Source: an uncultured Azospirillum sp. (GTDB lineage: Bacteria; Pseudomonadota; Alphaproteobacteria; RF32; CAG-239). Taken from it: 9,852 nucleotides of DNA. The DNA lies in contig CABUBU010000042.1 of the NCBI GenBank assembly GCA_902489795.1, positions 1-9,852 of the forward strand, in the 5' to 3' direction. Of this stretch, positions 1 to 6,604 are shown one piece after another. The notes under the pieces were generated by a model. It ran no database searches. It worked only from the letters and a program-made list of their open reading frames with translations, and was not told the origin of the DNA. Positions within the stretch are counted from its first letter, which is position 1. The number at the start of each line of letters is the position of its first letter. The translations under genes were made by a program, and so were the position numbers.

Positions 1-39
1 TAGCAGCCACAACCTCATGGTTTTATACAATATTTTCAT
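1..39 (-). CDS. 5' end of a gene leaving the window (13 codons)
   Basis: An ATG at 39 reads leftwards as MKILYKTMRLWLL with no stop before the window edge. It is preceded by a purine-rich ribosome binding site (AAGGGGAAGGG, 2 nt before the ATG) and by a sigma-70-like promoter at 87-115. The start (a basic residue, then a basic and hydrophobic stretch) could be the beginning of a signal peptide or membrane anchor, but 13 residues are too few to assign a function. The evidence for a real start is the promoter plus the ribosome binding site, not the protein. Confidence 0.55.
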   Translation of the reverse strand, partial: MKILYKTMRLWLL

Positions 40-86
40 GACCCTTCCCCTTTTATCAAGACTGATTACTACAGGTGCTGTAAAGT

Positions 87-115
87 ATTGTACGTTAAAT
101 TGCGGCGAAAATCAA
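87..115 (-). promoter_or_regulatory. Promoter for the gene at the left edge
   Basis: On the minus strand TTGATT (115-110) and TACAAT (92-87) are separated by exactly 17 nt. This predicts a leader of about 40 nt before the ATG at 39. Two other promoters in the window use the same TTGATT -35 hexamer. Confidence 0.5.
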
Positions 116-445
116 GCCCAAAAATCAAAGGGAAATCTATAAAAGTATCTATAACGAAATAACGTACCTTTTTTCGCAACAGTCCAAAAACGAAAAACAA
201 TACGTAAAATCAATAGAATAGAAAAAAACACATAAGTGTCCGGAAACACCGCTCTCTTCTTCGGGACGAAACAAAAAACTTGTTTTTATCAATAAGTTAG
301 AAAGCGCCCATTCTGACCGTCAAACGCGTTTTTTTTAAAAAAACGCGTTTATTCCCGAATAATGGTAAAACTTTAGTTGAAAAACAAACCGAAAGTAGAT
401 AAGAAAACCGCCGCGGCAAACATCGGACGGCTTTTCCGCTCAAAC
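116..445. other. AT-rich intergenic stretch with one long palindrome
   Basis: No convincing coding sequence is seen on either strand. The only clear structure is a near-perfect palindrome at 322-350: AAACGCG, then T8 and A7, then CGCGTTT, able to form a 14-bp stem. It has little of a U-tail, so it is a poor intrinsic terminator. The stretch separates the left-edge gene from the response regulator. Confidence 0.4.
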
Positions 446-469
446 AAAAAAAACCGACCCGAAGGCCGG
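446..469 (-). terminator. Intrinsic terminator of the response regulator gene
   Basis: On the minus strand CCGGCC-TTCG-GGTCGG is followed by eight T. It is a 6-bp stem (one G-T pair) closed by a UUCG tetraloop, 42 nt after the stop codon at 512. Confidence 0.75.
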
Positions 470-511
470 CGCGAAAAGTGTAAAAAAACATCCGGAATTT
501 ATCCGCGAAAA

Positions 512-1132
512 TCAGATCAGCCCCATTTTCTGCGCGATGATCACCGCCTGAGTGCGGTTGGTTGCGCCGATCGCGCGCAAAAGGGCATTGATATGCAGCT
601 TGACGGTTGCCTCAGACACGCCCATTTCATAAGCGATCTGCTTGTTTGACATACCTTTGGCAACCAGCCCCAGCACCTGCGACTGCCGGTTGGTCAGCAT
701 CTTGCCCTTGCCTTTGGCCGGCGTATCGTCCAGATTTTTGCCGAGCATCACCGGCGGAATATAGGTGCCGCCGTCCAAAATCAGTTTCAGCGCGTTGCTT
801 AATATTTTGGTTTCCGCCCGCTTGGTAATATAGCCGCTGGCGCCTTTTTCCAGACTTTCCCTGATGTTATGCACGTTTTCGGAAGCGGAAATGACCACCA
901 GCCTGGCGTCTCCGGCTTTGGCGCGGATGGCGTCAAACCCCTTTTCCCAAACCATATCCTGCATGTCAAGGTCTATAATGATCAGGTCGAACTTGTGCTC
1001 GGTGTCAAGAATTTTCAGCGCCTGGGCAAAATTTGAAGCCTGCAGTATCGTCGCCGACCCGTCCAGCTGCTCGATCAGCAGCCCCAGACCGTCCCGGAAC
1101 AACGCATGTTCGTCTGCGATTAAAACTTTCAT
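512..1132 (-). CDS. NarL/FixJ-family response regulator (LuxR-type HTH)
   Basis: This 206-residue two-component response regulator is expected to be phosphorylated by a histidine kinase and to act as a DNA-binding transcription factor in the cytoplasm. Residues 1-120 are a receiver domain: acidic pocket D7/E8, phospho-acceptor D54 in LIIIDLD, S82 in VVISAS, and the conserved K104 in YITK. Residues 146-206 are a LuxR-type helix-turn-helix (LTNRQSQVLGLVAKGMSNKQIA, then VSEATVKLH). A linker rich in Lys and Gly separates the two. All catalytic positions are intact and the length is typical. The start has a ribosome binding site, GGAG, 8 nt upstream. No kinase gene is adjacent, so the partner and signal are unknown. 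The deaminase-like gene lies 137 nt upstream on the same strand and may be co-transcribed. The target genes cannot be inferred. Confidence 0.93.
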   Translation of the reverse strand: MKVLIADEHALFRDGLGLLIEQLDGSATILQASNFAQALKILDTEHKFDLIIIDLDMQDMVWEKGFDAIRAKAGDARLVVISASENVHNIRESLEKGASGYITKRAETKILSNALKLILDGGTYIPPVMLGKNLDDTPAKGKGKMLTNRQSQVLGLVAKGMSNKQIAYEMGVSEATVKLHINALLRAIGATNRTQAVIIAQKMGLI

Positions 1133-1175
1133 ACAACTTTCTCCAACTGTACAGATTCGCCGTCTTCGGCCCGCA

Positions 1176-1187
1176 CGGCAGCTGCCG
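1176..1187. repeat. 12-nt perfect palindrome in the response regulator leader
   Basis: CGGCAGCTGCCG lies 44 nt upstream of the response regulator start codon, in an otherwise plain 137-nt gap. It could be a regulator binding site or a leader hairpin, and chance cannot be excluded in GC-rich DNA. Confidence 0.35.
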
Positions 1188-1269
1188 CGGAGGTAAAACT
1201 TTAAGACAGCGTCAATTTAGCATCATATAATCAGTCGGATTTATATTTAAAGAGGAGCCGCGCGGTTTT

Positions 1270-1725
1270 TTAGTCAAGAATCTTATATTCGACCCCGGCT
1301 TCCTTAAACATCTGCTCGGAATAGACCAGCTTGTCACGCCAGCCGCCGGCCGGCGCGTTCGGATCTTCCGGCAGCCGGTTGGTCACCACCATCCTGATCC
1401 CGGCCTGGATGATCGCCCGCGCACAGTCGGTGCAGGGCGGATGGGTGGCATAAAGAACACAGCCTTTAAGGGAAGTGCCGGTCAGACACGCATTGTAAAC
1501 CGCGTTTCTTTCCGCGTGTTCGAAAAAATCGTATTTGGTCGGGCGCTCCATCCGTTCCGGAATGTCGTCGTTGACGCCGCGCACCAGTCCGTTATAACCG
1601 GTGGCGCGGATTTCCCGGTCCGGCCCGACCACGATCGCGCCGGTTTTGGTGTTGGGGTCCTTCGACCAGGTGGCGATCAGCCTCGCCACTTCCATAAAGC
1701 GGTAATGCCATTTTTCCGAAAACAT
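1270..1725 (-). CDS. dCMP deaminase family protein (zinc-dependent cytidine/deoxycytidylate deaminase)
   Basis: A 151-residue member of the cytidine/deoxycytidylate deaminase superfamily. It probably deaminates dCMP to dUMP, feeding thymidylate synthesis. The zinc site is complete: H70-A-E72 (HAERNA), and C98 with C101 in PPCTDC. The N-terminal WSKDPNTKTGAIVVGPDREI and GYNG..RGV segments are typical of the family. I place the start at 1725 (MFSEKW) because a strong GGGAGG lies just upstream. The frame stays open for 20 further codons, but these cross the likely promoter at 1757-1785. The length and motifs fit the short deaminases common in alphaproteobacteria. The substrate is inferred from the family, and a related nucleotide or RNA-base deaminase role cannot be excluded from sequence alone. 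It is divergent from eno and upstream of the response regulator. Confidence 0.85.
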   Translation of the reverse strand: MFSEKWHYRFMEVARLIATWSKDPNTKTGAIVVGPDREIRATGYNGLVRGVNDDIPERMERPTKYDFFEHAERNAVYNACLTGTSLKGCVLYATHPPCTDCARAIIQAGIRMVVTNRLPEDPNAPAGGWRDKLVYSEQMFKEAGVEYKILD

Positions 1726-1756
1726 CAGAACCTCCCTGTTGATAACCTTGTTTTTA

Positions 1757-1785
1757 AGTATTACCCGAGCGCCCCGCTTTTGCAA
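1757..1785 (-). promoter_or_regulatory. Putative promoter of the deaminase gene
   Basis: On the minus strand TTGCAA (1785-1780) and AATACT (1762-1757) lie 17 nt apart, each matching four of six consensus bases. The predicted transcript starts about 25 nt before the ATG at 1725. Confidence 0.35.
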
Positions 1786-1824
1786 TTATTTTTTAAGAAT
1801 TCTGCAACGACTTCATGCACACAC

Positions 1825-1871
1825 TTGACAAACAAACGAAAATAGTCAAAGTTAAAGGCAGTTTTGATAAT
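1825..1871 (+). promoter_or_regulatory. Putative eno promoter region
   Basis: A perfect TTGACA occurs at 1825-1830 but no good -10 lies 16-18 nt further on. A good -10 (GATAAT, 1866-1871) lacks a clear -35, and a start from it would leave almost no leader. The promoter is somewhere in this divergent gap, but I cannot fix it. The eno ribosome binding site is AGGAG at 1879-1883, 6 nt from the ATG. Confidence 0.3.
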
Positions 1872-1889
1872 TTAATTTAGGAGAAAAAA

Positions 1890-3167
1890 ATGAGTGCAAT
1901 TGTTGATATTCATGCCCGCGAGATTCTTGACTCCCGCGGCAATCCGACGGTTGAAGCGGAAGTTGTCCTGCAAAGCGGCGCTTTCGGCCGCGCGGCGGTT
2001 CCTTCCGGCGCATCGACCGGCGTGCATGAAGCCGTAGAGCTCCGTGACGGCAACAAAAAACGTTACGGCGGCAAAGGCGTTCTGAAAGCGGTTGAAAACG
2101 TCAACGACAAAATTTACGACGCCCTGGCCGGCCTGGATGCCGAAGACCAGATCGAAATCGACCAGACCATGATCGACCTCGACGGCACCGAAAACAAAGG
2201 CAAGCTCGGCGCCAACGCCATTCTGGCGGTATCCCTCGCCGTTGCCAAGGCTCAGGCCGAAGAAGCCGGGCTTCCGCTCTACCGCTACCTCGGCGGCACC
2301 ATGGCCCGCACTCTGCCGGTTCCGATGATGAACATCGTCAACGGCGGCCAGCATGCCGACAACCCGATCGACATTCAGGAATTCATGATTATGCCGGTCG
2401 GCGCGGATTCGGTCAAGGAAGCGATCCGCTGGGGCGCGGAAATTTTCCACACTCTGAAAAAGAACCTGAAAGCAGCCGGCCACAACACCAACGTCGGTGA
2501 CGAAGGCGGTTTTGCTCCCAATCTGAAATCGGCCGAAGAAGCCCTTACCTTCATTGTCGATTCGATCAAAGACGCCGGCTACAAACCGGGCGAAGACGTC
2601 GTTCTGGCGATTGACGCCGCTTCTTCCGAATTCTACAAAGACGGCAAATATGAAATGACCGGCGAAGGAAAATCCTACACCAACGCCGAAATGGTTGAGT
2701 TCTACAAAGATCTGTGTGAAAAATTCCCGATTTTCTCAATTGAAGACGGCATGGCCGAAGATGACTGGGAAGGCTGGAAAATGCTGACCGACGCCATCGG
2801 CGACAAAGTTCAGCTGGTCGGCGACGATCTCTTCGTCACCAACCCGAAACGTCTGGCCATGGGTATTGAAAAAGGCGTTGCCAACTCGATTCTGGTCAAA
2901 GTCAACCAGATCGGCTCGCTGAGCGAAACCCTGAAAGCGGTTGACCTTGCCCAGCGCAACAAATACACCGCCGTTTTGTCCCACCGCTCGGGCGAAACCG
3001 AAGACACCACCATTGCCGACATTGCGGTTGCCACCAACTGCGGCCAGATCAAAACCGGCTCCATGTCGAGAACCGACCGTATGGCCAAATACAATCAGCT
3101 GATTCGTATTGAAGAAGAACTGGGCGACGTTGCTTTGTTCGCCGGCAAATCCATCCTGAAAAAGTAA
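1890..3167 (+). CDS. eno: Enolase (phosphopyruvate hydratase)
   Basis: This 425-residue cytoplasmic glycolytic enzyme converts 2-phosphoglycerate to phosphoenolpyruvate and needs Mg2+. All hallmark segments are present: the mobile loop SGASTG (39-44), H155 in GGQHADNP, E205 in GDEGGFAP, metal ligands D242 (AIDAAS), E285 (SIEDGMAEDDW) and D312 (GDDLFVTN), catalytic base K337 (ILVKVNQIG), the substrate-binding HRSGETED loop (365-372), and K388 in IKTGS. The length is normal for bacteria. The start is fixed by AGGAG at 1879-1883 and by the canonical N-terminus (SAIVDIHAREILDSRGNPT). The wording is close to alphaproteobacterial enolases as I recall them, which is the main host clue along with the XRE regulator. 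It is monocistronic, with a strong terminator immediately downstream. Confidence 0.98.
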   Translation: MSAIVDIHAREILDSRGNPTVEAEVVLQSGAFGRAAVPSGASTGVHEAVELRDGNKKRYGGKGVLKAVENVNDKIYDALAGLDAEDQIEIDQTMIDLDGTENKGKLGANAILAVSLAVAKAQAEEAGLPLYRYLGGTMARTLPVPMMNIVNGGQHADNPIDIQEFMIMPVGADSVKEAIRWGAEIFHTLKKNLKAAGHNTNVGDEGGFAPNLKSAEEALTFIVDSIKDAGYKPGEDVVLAIDAASSEFYKDGKYEMTGEGKSYTNAEMVEFYKDLCEKFPIFSIEDGMAEDDWEGWKMLTDAIGDKVQLVGDDLFVTNPKRLAMGIEKGVANSILVKVNQIGSLSETLKAVDLAQRNKYTAVLSHRSGETEDTTIADIAVATNCGQIKTGSMSRTDRMAKYNQLIRIEEELGDVALFAGKSILKK

Positions 3168-3190
3168 TTTTTTTAAGGGTTAATGCCAAA

Positions 3191-3220
3191 AATCCCGCAT
3201 CAAATGATGCGGGATTTTTT
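3191..3220 (+). terminator. Intrinsic terminator of eno
   Basis: AATCCCGCATCA and TGATGCGGGATT form a perfect inverted repeat, followed by a T run (3215-3220), 23 nt after the eno stop. In practice about 9 bp will pair, with a CAAATG loop. Confidence 0.9.
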
Positions 3221-3247
3221 CTTGCCCTTTGTCAACACCCGAAAAAC

Positions 3248-3284
3248 AAAAAAAGCGGACGGATTGCTCCGACACGCTTTTTTT
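3248..3284 (-). terminator. Terminator of the convergent gene at 3310
   Basis: A7-GCG...CGGA-TTGC-TCCG...CGC-T7. On the minus strand it follows the stop of the 3310-3822 gene by 25 nt and ends in a T run. The A7/T7 symmetry means it can also act on eno read-through. The stem has an internal mismatch bulge. Confidence 0.7.
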
Positions 3285-3309
3285 AAAATTTCTGTCTACC
3301 GCGCCCGTT

Positions 3310-3822
3310 TTAAGGAAACTTCAGCAATACGCCGCCGTTTTCGGGCGATTCGCGCCAGGGTTTGCCGTTGCACAAACCGACCAGTTCAAAACCGTCGCCC
3401 TGCCGGCACCAGAACGGCCGCGTCACCGGGATCGGCGACAGGCCGCAGACTTCAAGCGCGGCATTGAGCTTCGGCAGCAGCAAAACCGTCAGCATCAGCT
3501 CATTGTAAGAAAGCATCTCCTTGTTGCTTTCACGCGCATATTCCGCGGCACAAAGAGCATCGCAGCCGCACAACTGCATGTTGGTACTGAGCGTCAGCCC
3601 GTCTGCAATCCTGATCCCGGAAAGCTCGACGTCGCGGTAAAACCGTTTGTCCTCAAAACCTTCGTAAACATAAACGAATTCCGGCAGCGGCCGCAGCGGG
3701 GAAACCGCCGGCGCATAGGGATGTCTTTTATCAAACGATATCAGCCAACGACCGAATTCCGACGGATCAATGCCACGGGCAATGAGTTCCGCATAAGCTT
3801 TTTCAAATTCAATAATATTCAT
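3310..3822 (-). CDS. Uncharacterised small protein, DUF1566 / C-type-lectin-like pattern (paralog 1)
   Basis: A 170-residue protein with no signal peptide or membrane segment. I do not recognise the first ~60 residues. From residue 64 it follows a pattern shared with the proteins at 3850, 7592 and 9480: strand DVELSGIRIADGLTLS (64-79), helix YNELMLTVLLLPKLNAALEVCG (106-127), core PFWCRQGDG (136-144, W138), turn LCNG (150-153) and end GGVLLKFP. The order and spacing resemble the DUF1566 (Lcl) domain, whose usual wording is W-LP-EL...I..L...GG...YW-S...DG. This is a comparison from memory. The ATG at 3822 is chosen over a TTG two codons upstream. No clear ribosome binding site is seen. The stop of the 3850 gene lies 27 nt upstream, so translation after that gene in one transcript is likely. 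Function is unknown. Confidence 0.72.
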   Translation of the reverse strand: MNIIEFEKAYAELIARGIDPSEFGRWLISFDKRHPYAPAVSPLRPLPEFVYVYEGFEDKRFYRDVELSGIRIADGLTLSTNMQLCGCDALCAAEYARESNKEMLSYNELMLTVLLLPKLNAALEVCGLSPIPVTRPFWCRQGDGFELVGLCNGKPWRESPENGGVLLKFP

Positions 3823-3849
3823 AAGCAAAACATTTAAAAGTGATTTCGT

Positions 3850-4314
3850 TTATTTGCCGACTGCTGCCCGCGAAACATGGGAACTTCCTTTGTCCTGCAC
3901 CAGCGTATAGCCTGAAGATGCGTTAACAACAGAAGCATAAAATTTATCACCGCCAGCCGTCCAGTAAACCGTACCTGCCAGCAGAAAATCAGCATTAACT
4001 CCGTTTTCACGCAAAACCTTCACAGTTTGGTTAATTTCCTCTCGGTGCGACACCCACAAATCAAACTCTTTTTTCAAAGACAGATAACCGTAGTGCCCGT
4101 CGGTAAAAGTCAGATTTTCACATTCCCGTTCTGCTCCGCGATACGACATGCGAATTTGATTTTTCAAACTCATCAGCGTATTTTCAACCACGATGGCAAT
4201 CACCTTCTCGCCTTTCAGCAATTCGTTGGTCACCGTGCCGTTAAGATAAAGCAACGGACAGGATAATAAAATTTTTTCCATATAATTAAGCTTAATAATT
4301 GTTTCACATACCAT
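3850..4314 (-). CDS. Uncharacterised small protein, DUF1566 / C-type-lectin-like pattern (paralog 2)
   Basis: 154 residues from the ATG at 4314, which has an upstream AAGGTGA. An ATG at 4281 (MEKILLSC) is an alternative without a visible ribosome binding site. The shared family pattern is visible: strand KGEKVIAIVVEN (34-45), GYLSLKKEFDLW (76-87, the position of the LPs-EL helix in DUF1566), helix REEINQTVKVLRENG, core TVYWTAGGDKFYASVV (115-130, W118), and turn NASSG. The C-terminus (HVSRAAVGK) departs from the GG-x-LL-x-K end of the other members. There is no signal peptide or membrane helix. It is the upstream partner of the 3310 gene and ends without its own terminator, so the pair probably forms a two-gene unit. 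No enzyme motif is seen, and a ligand- or surface-recognition role would be pure extrapolation from the fold. Confidence 0.7.
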   Translation of the reverse strand: MVCETIIKLNYMEKILLSCPLLYLNGTVTNELLKGEKVIAIVVENTLMSLKNQIRMSYRGAERECENLTFTDGHYGYLSLKKEFDLWVSHREEINQTVKVLRENGVNADFLLAGTVYWTAGGDKFYASVVNASSGYTLVQDKGSSHVSRAAVGK

Positions 4315-4341
4315 GTACTTTGTCACCTTTTTGGACAAAAG

Positions 4342-4611
4342 TCAATTTTTTTCTAAAACCGTGCCGGCCGATGCGGGCACACGCCTCTCACATACCAAGA
4401 CGAGGCATAAAACATCTTGCGGCCGAAGATAAAGCGCAGCGACAGACACAATAAGCATCGGAATATTTCGGCCACGACCGGTCAACGTCAGATCCTGTTC
4501 TTTAGGGCCGGGAACGGAAACCAAAGCAGGCAATGTGCAGAAGTAAACTCGAAGATAACCGGCCGAATGACCTGCTCCAATATGCTTACAAAACATATAC
4601 ATTAACCGCAA
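4342..4611 (-). other. Doubtful open frame upstream of the 3850 gene
   Basis: An open minus-strand frame of up to 89 codons that would start at TTG, or at an ATG three codons in, and end 27 nt before the next start codon. The translated product is Leu/Val/Cys-rich, lacks a ribosome binding site, has no shared family pattern and no recognisable domain. I regard it as more likely leader or non-coding DNA than a gene. The stretch 4340-5118 as a whole contains nothing else I can name with confidence. Confidence 0.2.
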
Positions 4612-4674
4612 TTGTTTTCCGGCCGCCCCAAAACCGGCGCCGCACGGCGGATAATCCCCGCCCTGCCCCTGCTG

Positions 4675-4824
4675 TCAAAACGTTTCCGTCAATGCCTGCT
4701 CTCCTGCCTGATACTCCGACTCGTCGCGCAAACCGAAGCCGCTGTGGTCGACGCTGCAGCTGTCTGTTTTGTCTTCGCCGTTTGTATAACCGAGCGGGGA
4801 CTTCTGCTTTGGATATATTTCCAT
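4675..4824 (-). CDS. Possible 49-codon small ORF
   Basis: The frame from the ATG at 4824 gives a polar, Gly/Asp/Glu-rich peptide (MEIYPKQKSPLGYTNGEDK, later SCSVDHSGFGLRDESEYQAGEQ) that reads more like a protein than a random frame. There is only a weak purine stretch (AAGAAGAACGG) upstream, and no promoter or terminator. It may be a genuine small gene, the remnant of a larger one, or chance. I do not recognise it. Confidence 0.25.
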   Translation of the reverse strand: MEIYPKQKSPLGYTNGEDKTDSCSVDHSGFGLRDESEYQAGEQALTETF

Positions 4825-5118
4825 CACCGTTCTTCTTTTTGCCCCCAACCTGTTACACAAGAAATACAACACCGGCGAAACACAACCGTTATTTGTTTTT
4901 ACATTGACAAGCTATTAAAATCAGCAGCAGAAATCCGTTTTTTTATCCACAAACGCTTAACACATCGCCAAAGACAGCCGTTGCCTGAGCAAATTTACAC
5001 AGACAGTTAAAATTTTAACCGTTTAAACCACCGCCGAACGCTTACCGTAGGCAAAAATCCGTTGTTTCCGCCCCGCCGACGGTCTTGCACCGCGGCGTTC
5101 CGCCCTTTGCCGCTGCCG

Positions 5119-5700
5119 TTATGAACCGCGGCAAACTTTCTCTGCGCCTTTGGCCGCACCTTGTCCGCGTTCCCTTTTCCGGCCGACAGCCTCTTCCTCC
5201 GTCTGCCCGTAACGGCAGCTTTGTTTTATTTCGTTGATCAGCTCACAGGCCAGTCTGGCGATTTTCGGATTATCGACAGCATTGATCAGACGGATGTTTT
5301 CGTTGCTCAGCATCGGATCAACCGCCGGGAAAAAACTTTCCGCCATTTTCTGCACTTCCTCAACGGTATGAAAATTCGTCAGCGGCGAATGATTGATCAC
5401 GTCTTCATCCATGCCCTGAAAGAAATATTCGACCGGCACCCTGAGAATACGGGAAAAGTCCCACAACCGGGAAGCGCCGATTCGGTTGGCGCCGCGCTCA
5501 TATTTCTGTATCTGCTGAAAAGTCAGCCCCAGCATGCCAGCCACCAGTTCCTGACTGTAATTCAACTGTTTTCGGCGGAGCAAAAGACGCATACCGACAT
5601 GAACGTCAATCGGGTTGGGCTGTCCGTCGGCCAGCCGGCCGCGCGAGGCTTTTATGGATTTGACGGTTTTGGCGGAAGATTTTTGGGGAGATTTAAGCAT
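5119..5700 (-). CDS. XRE-family transcriptional regulator
   Basis: A 193-residue cytoplasmic DNA-binding regulator. A basic Lys/Ser/Arg-rich tail (1-25) precedes a HTH_3/XRE domain (about 29-95): PNPIDVHVGMRLLLRR, SQELVAGMLGLTFQQIQKYE, then GANRIGASRL and VPVEYFF. This wording is characteristic of a common alphaproteobacterial XRE group. The region 96-193 lacks a known sensor domain. It has a predicted helical part (LSNENIRLINAVDNPKIARLACELINEIKQ) and a charged end. The start at 5700 is chosen for its AGGAAACAG ribosome binding site. An upstream in-frame ATG at 5778 would translate through a terminator-like hairpin. The sequence TTATGCTTAA at its own start codon recurs twice as an inverted repeat at 5959-5990, suggesting self-binding sites. 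Its target genes may include itself. It is not a phage CI-type with a peptidase domain. Confidence 0.88.
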   Translation of the reverse strand: MLKSPQKSSAKTVKSIKASRGRLADGQPNPIDVHVGMRLLLRRKQLNYSQELVAGMLGLTFQQIQKYERGANRIGASRLWDFSRILRVPVEYFFQGMDEDVINHSPLTNFHTVEEVQKMAESFFPAVDPMLSNENIRLINAVDNPKIARLACELINEIKQSCRYGQTEEEAVGRKRERGQGAAKGAEKVCRGS

Positions 5701-5727
5701 AACTCTGTTTCCTGATAAAAATGAATG

Positions 5728-5770
5728 AAAAAAAATCTCCTCCTTTCGGGTCCCCGAAAGAAGGAAGGAG
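5728..5770 (-). terminator. Terminator-like hairpin in the leader of the XRE gene (possible attenuator)
   Basis: On the minus strand CTCCT...CTTTCGGG-GA-CCCGAAAG...AGGAG is followed by ATTTTTTTT. The core is 8 bp, continued across bulges by 5 bp. It lies only 27 nt before the XRE start codon, with its ribosome binding site downstream. There is no room for a fresh promoter between hairpin and gene, so it must either be read through or act as an attenuator. Confidence 0.65.
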
Positions 5771-5797
5771 TTTTCCATACTGCATCACCAGCAACAC

Positions 5798-5905
5798 TTA
5801 TTCGTCCTCAAAAGAAGCTCTTGCGAGTCCAATGAAGCTTAGTTCGTTGTACTCCTTCCCTGCTTTCGAGGAAAAGAAACACAACGATATTTCTGTATAA
5901 CTCAT
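5798..5905 (-). CDS. Candidate 35-codon leader ORF upstream of the XRE gene
   Basis: ATG at 5905 to TAA at 5798 encodes a 35-residue peptide (MSYTEISLCFFSSKAGKEYN, ending GLARASFEDE). Composition is protein-like, but no strong ribosome binding site precedes the ATG. Just after it, an ATG at 5785 opens a 30-codon frame that runs through the hairpin and overlaps the XRE start codon (tATGctTAA, stop at 5693). These short frames would be translated before or across the hairpin, as in attenuation or translational coupling. Coding status is uncertain. Confidence 0.35.
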   Translation of the reverse strand: MSYTEISLCFFSSKAGKEYNELSFIGLARASFEDE

Positions 5906-5958
5906 TGTTATTACGTGATGCGGGATGGAATTCCCGACAGCTTCATAATAATAAACGG

Positions 5959-5990
5959 TTTATGCTTAAAAAAACCAAGTTAAGCATAAA
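5959..5990. promoter_or_regulatory. Perfect 11-bp inverted repeat, candidate XRE operator
   Basis: TTTATGCTTAA (5959-5969) and TTAAGCATAAA (5980-5990) are exact inverted copies around a 10-nt spacer. The 10-mer TTATGCTTAA occurs a third time at the XRE start codon (5693-5702). Just downstream on the minus strand is a plausible -10 (TATTAT, 5953-5948), so the repeat would cover the -35 region of a promoter for the XRE leader. That placement is classic for autorepression. It is not a good terminator, since the spacer holds the T-run. Confidence 0.5.
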
Positions 5991-6057
5991 TCGGTTTTGG
6001 TTAATTTCCCCTTAAAAAACACGGTGTTTTAACTAAAAAAAATACCGCTCCCGGCAA

Positions 6058-6218
6058 GGCGGAGGAGCTTCGAATACACGACGAGGTGCAGCCGCTTATT
6101 GGACATGCCGCAGGCGCACCGACGGTCGGTATTGCAAAAAAAACTCCACCTTGGCAAACGCTTTAAGGTGGAGGAGCTTCGAATACACACTAAGATGCAG
6201 CCACTTATTTGGCATGCC
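6058..6218. repeat. Two diverged copies of a 52-nt repeat
   Basis: Copies at 6058-6109 and 6167-6218 match at about 43 of 52 positions by eye. The shared core is GG-GGAGGAGCTTCGAATACAC...TGCAGCC-CTTATT...CATGCC. Each copy is preceded, on the plus strand, by an A8 tract and a hairpin-forming segment. A much weaker third resemblance (AATGCAACCGTTTATTGCG, then GCATGCC) is seen near 6369-6421. The plus-strand frame through copy 2 is open (GKRFKVEELRIHTK...) but breaks in copy 1, so the repeat is probably non-coding or the debris of an old gene. Confidence 0.65.
6136..6173 (-). terminator. Perfect terminator-type hairpin inside the repeat cluster
   Basis: On the minus strand CTCCACCTT-(12 nt)-AAGGTGGAG is followed by eight T (6143-6136). 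The 9-bp perfect stem forms the edge of repeat copy 2. No gene is recognised immediately upstream of it on that strand; the decayed tnpA ends about 480 nt away. Confidence 0.6.
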
Positions 6219-6420
6219 TTATTCGTGGCACTCCTCCTTGCAGAAGAGCGCCAACTTTCGCCACAAACACTTGGCTATGTTTCTTAGTGAGGGATTCGAT
6301 TCCCCTGGGCTTGAATAATAACGCCGCTGAAAACAGCGACAGAACTTTTATAACACGGCCGCCGGCAAAATGCAACCGTTTATTGCGCGTTTGGTTTATT
6401 TCTATCATTAGCGGGCATGC

Positions 6421-6470
6421 CGGCGATCGACGCTTCCCCGTCCGGACAAAGCCCGAACCCCCGATCGCCG
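6421..6470. repeat. 9-bp inverted repeat
   Basis: CGGCGATCG (6421-6429) and CGATCGCCG (6462-6470) flank a 32-nt GC-rich spacer. No gene is recognised here. The region 6310-6600 otherwise holds only short open frames of doubtful meaning. Confidence 0.35.
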
Positions 6471-6604
6471 CCGCGGATAAAAGGCTTTTTTTTCCCAAAA
6501 AAAATACGAACCGTCCGGAAAGATCCTCACAGACGTCTCCCGGTCAACCGATCCGTTACAAAACCGACATTTGCCTATTCCCGTTGACATAATACGGCGC
6601 GATT

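Noticed and set aside
322..350. Strong terminator or replication palindrome
   Set aside because: The palindrome is almost all A/T in its inner arms with little U-tail. It is reported only as a structure within the intergenic stretch.
1270..1785. Deaminase starting 20 codons further upstream
   Set aside because: The extension covers the likely promoter, has no ribosome binding site, and is not part of the family's normal N-terminus.
5119..5778. XRE gene starting at the upstream ATG at 5778 (219 residues)
   Set aside because: The extra 26 codons cross a terminator-like hairpin and there is no ribosome binding site at 5778, while a good one precedes the ATG at 5700.
6290..6306. A tRNA T-arm-like sequence (AGGGATTCGATTCCCCT), possible tRNA-derived attachment site
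   Set aside because: The closing pair of the stem is mismatched (A-C). There is no anticodon arm and no acceptor 5' strand 65-75 nt upstream, and no integrase is nearby.
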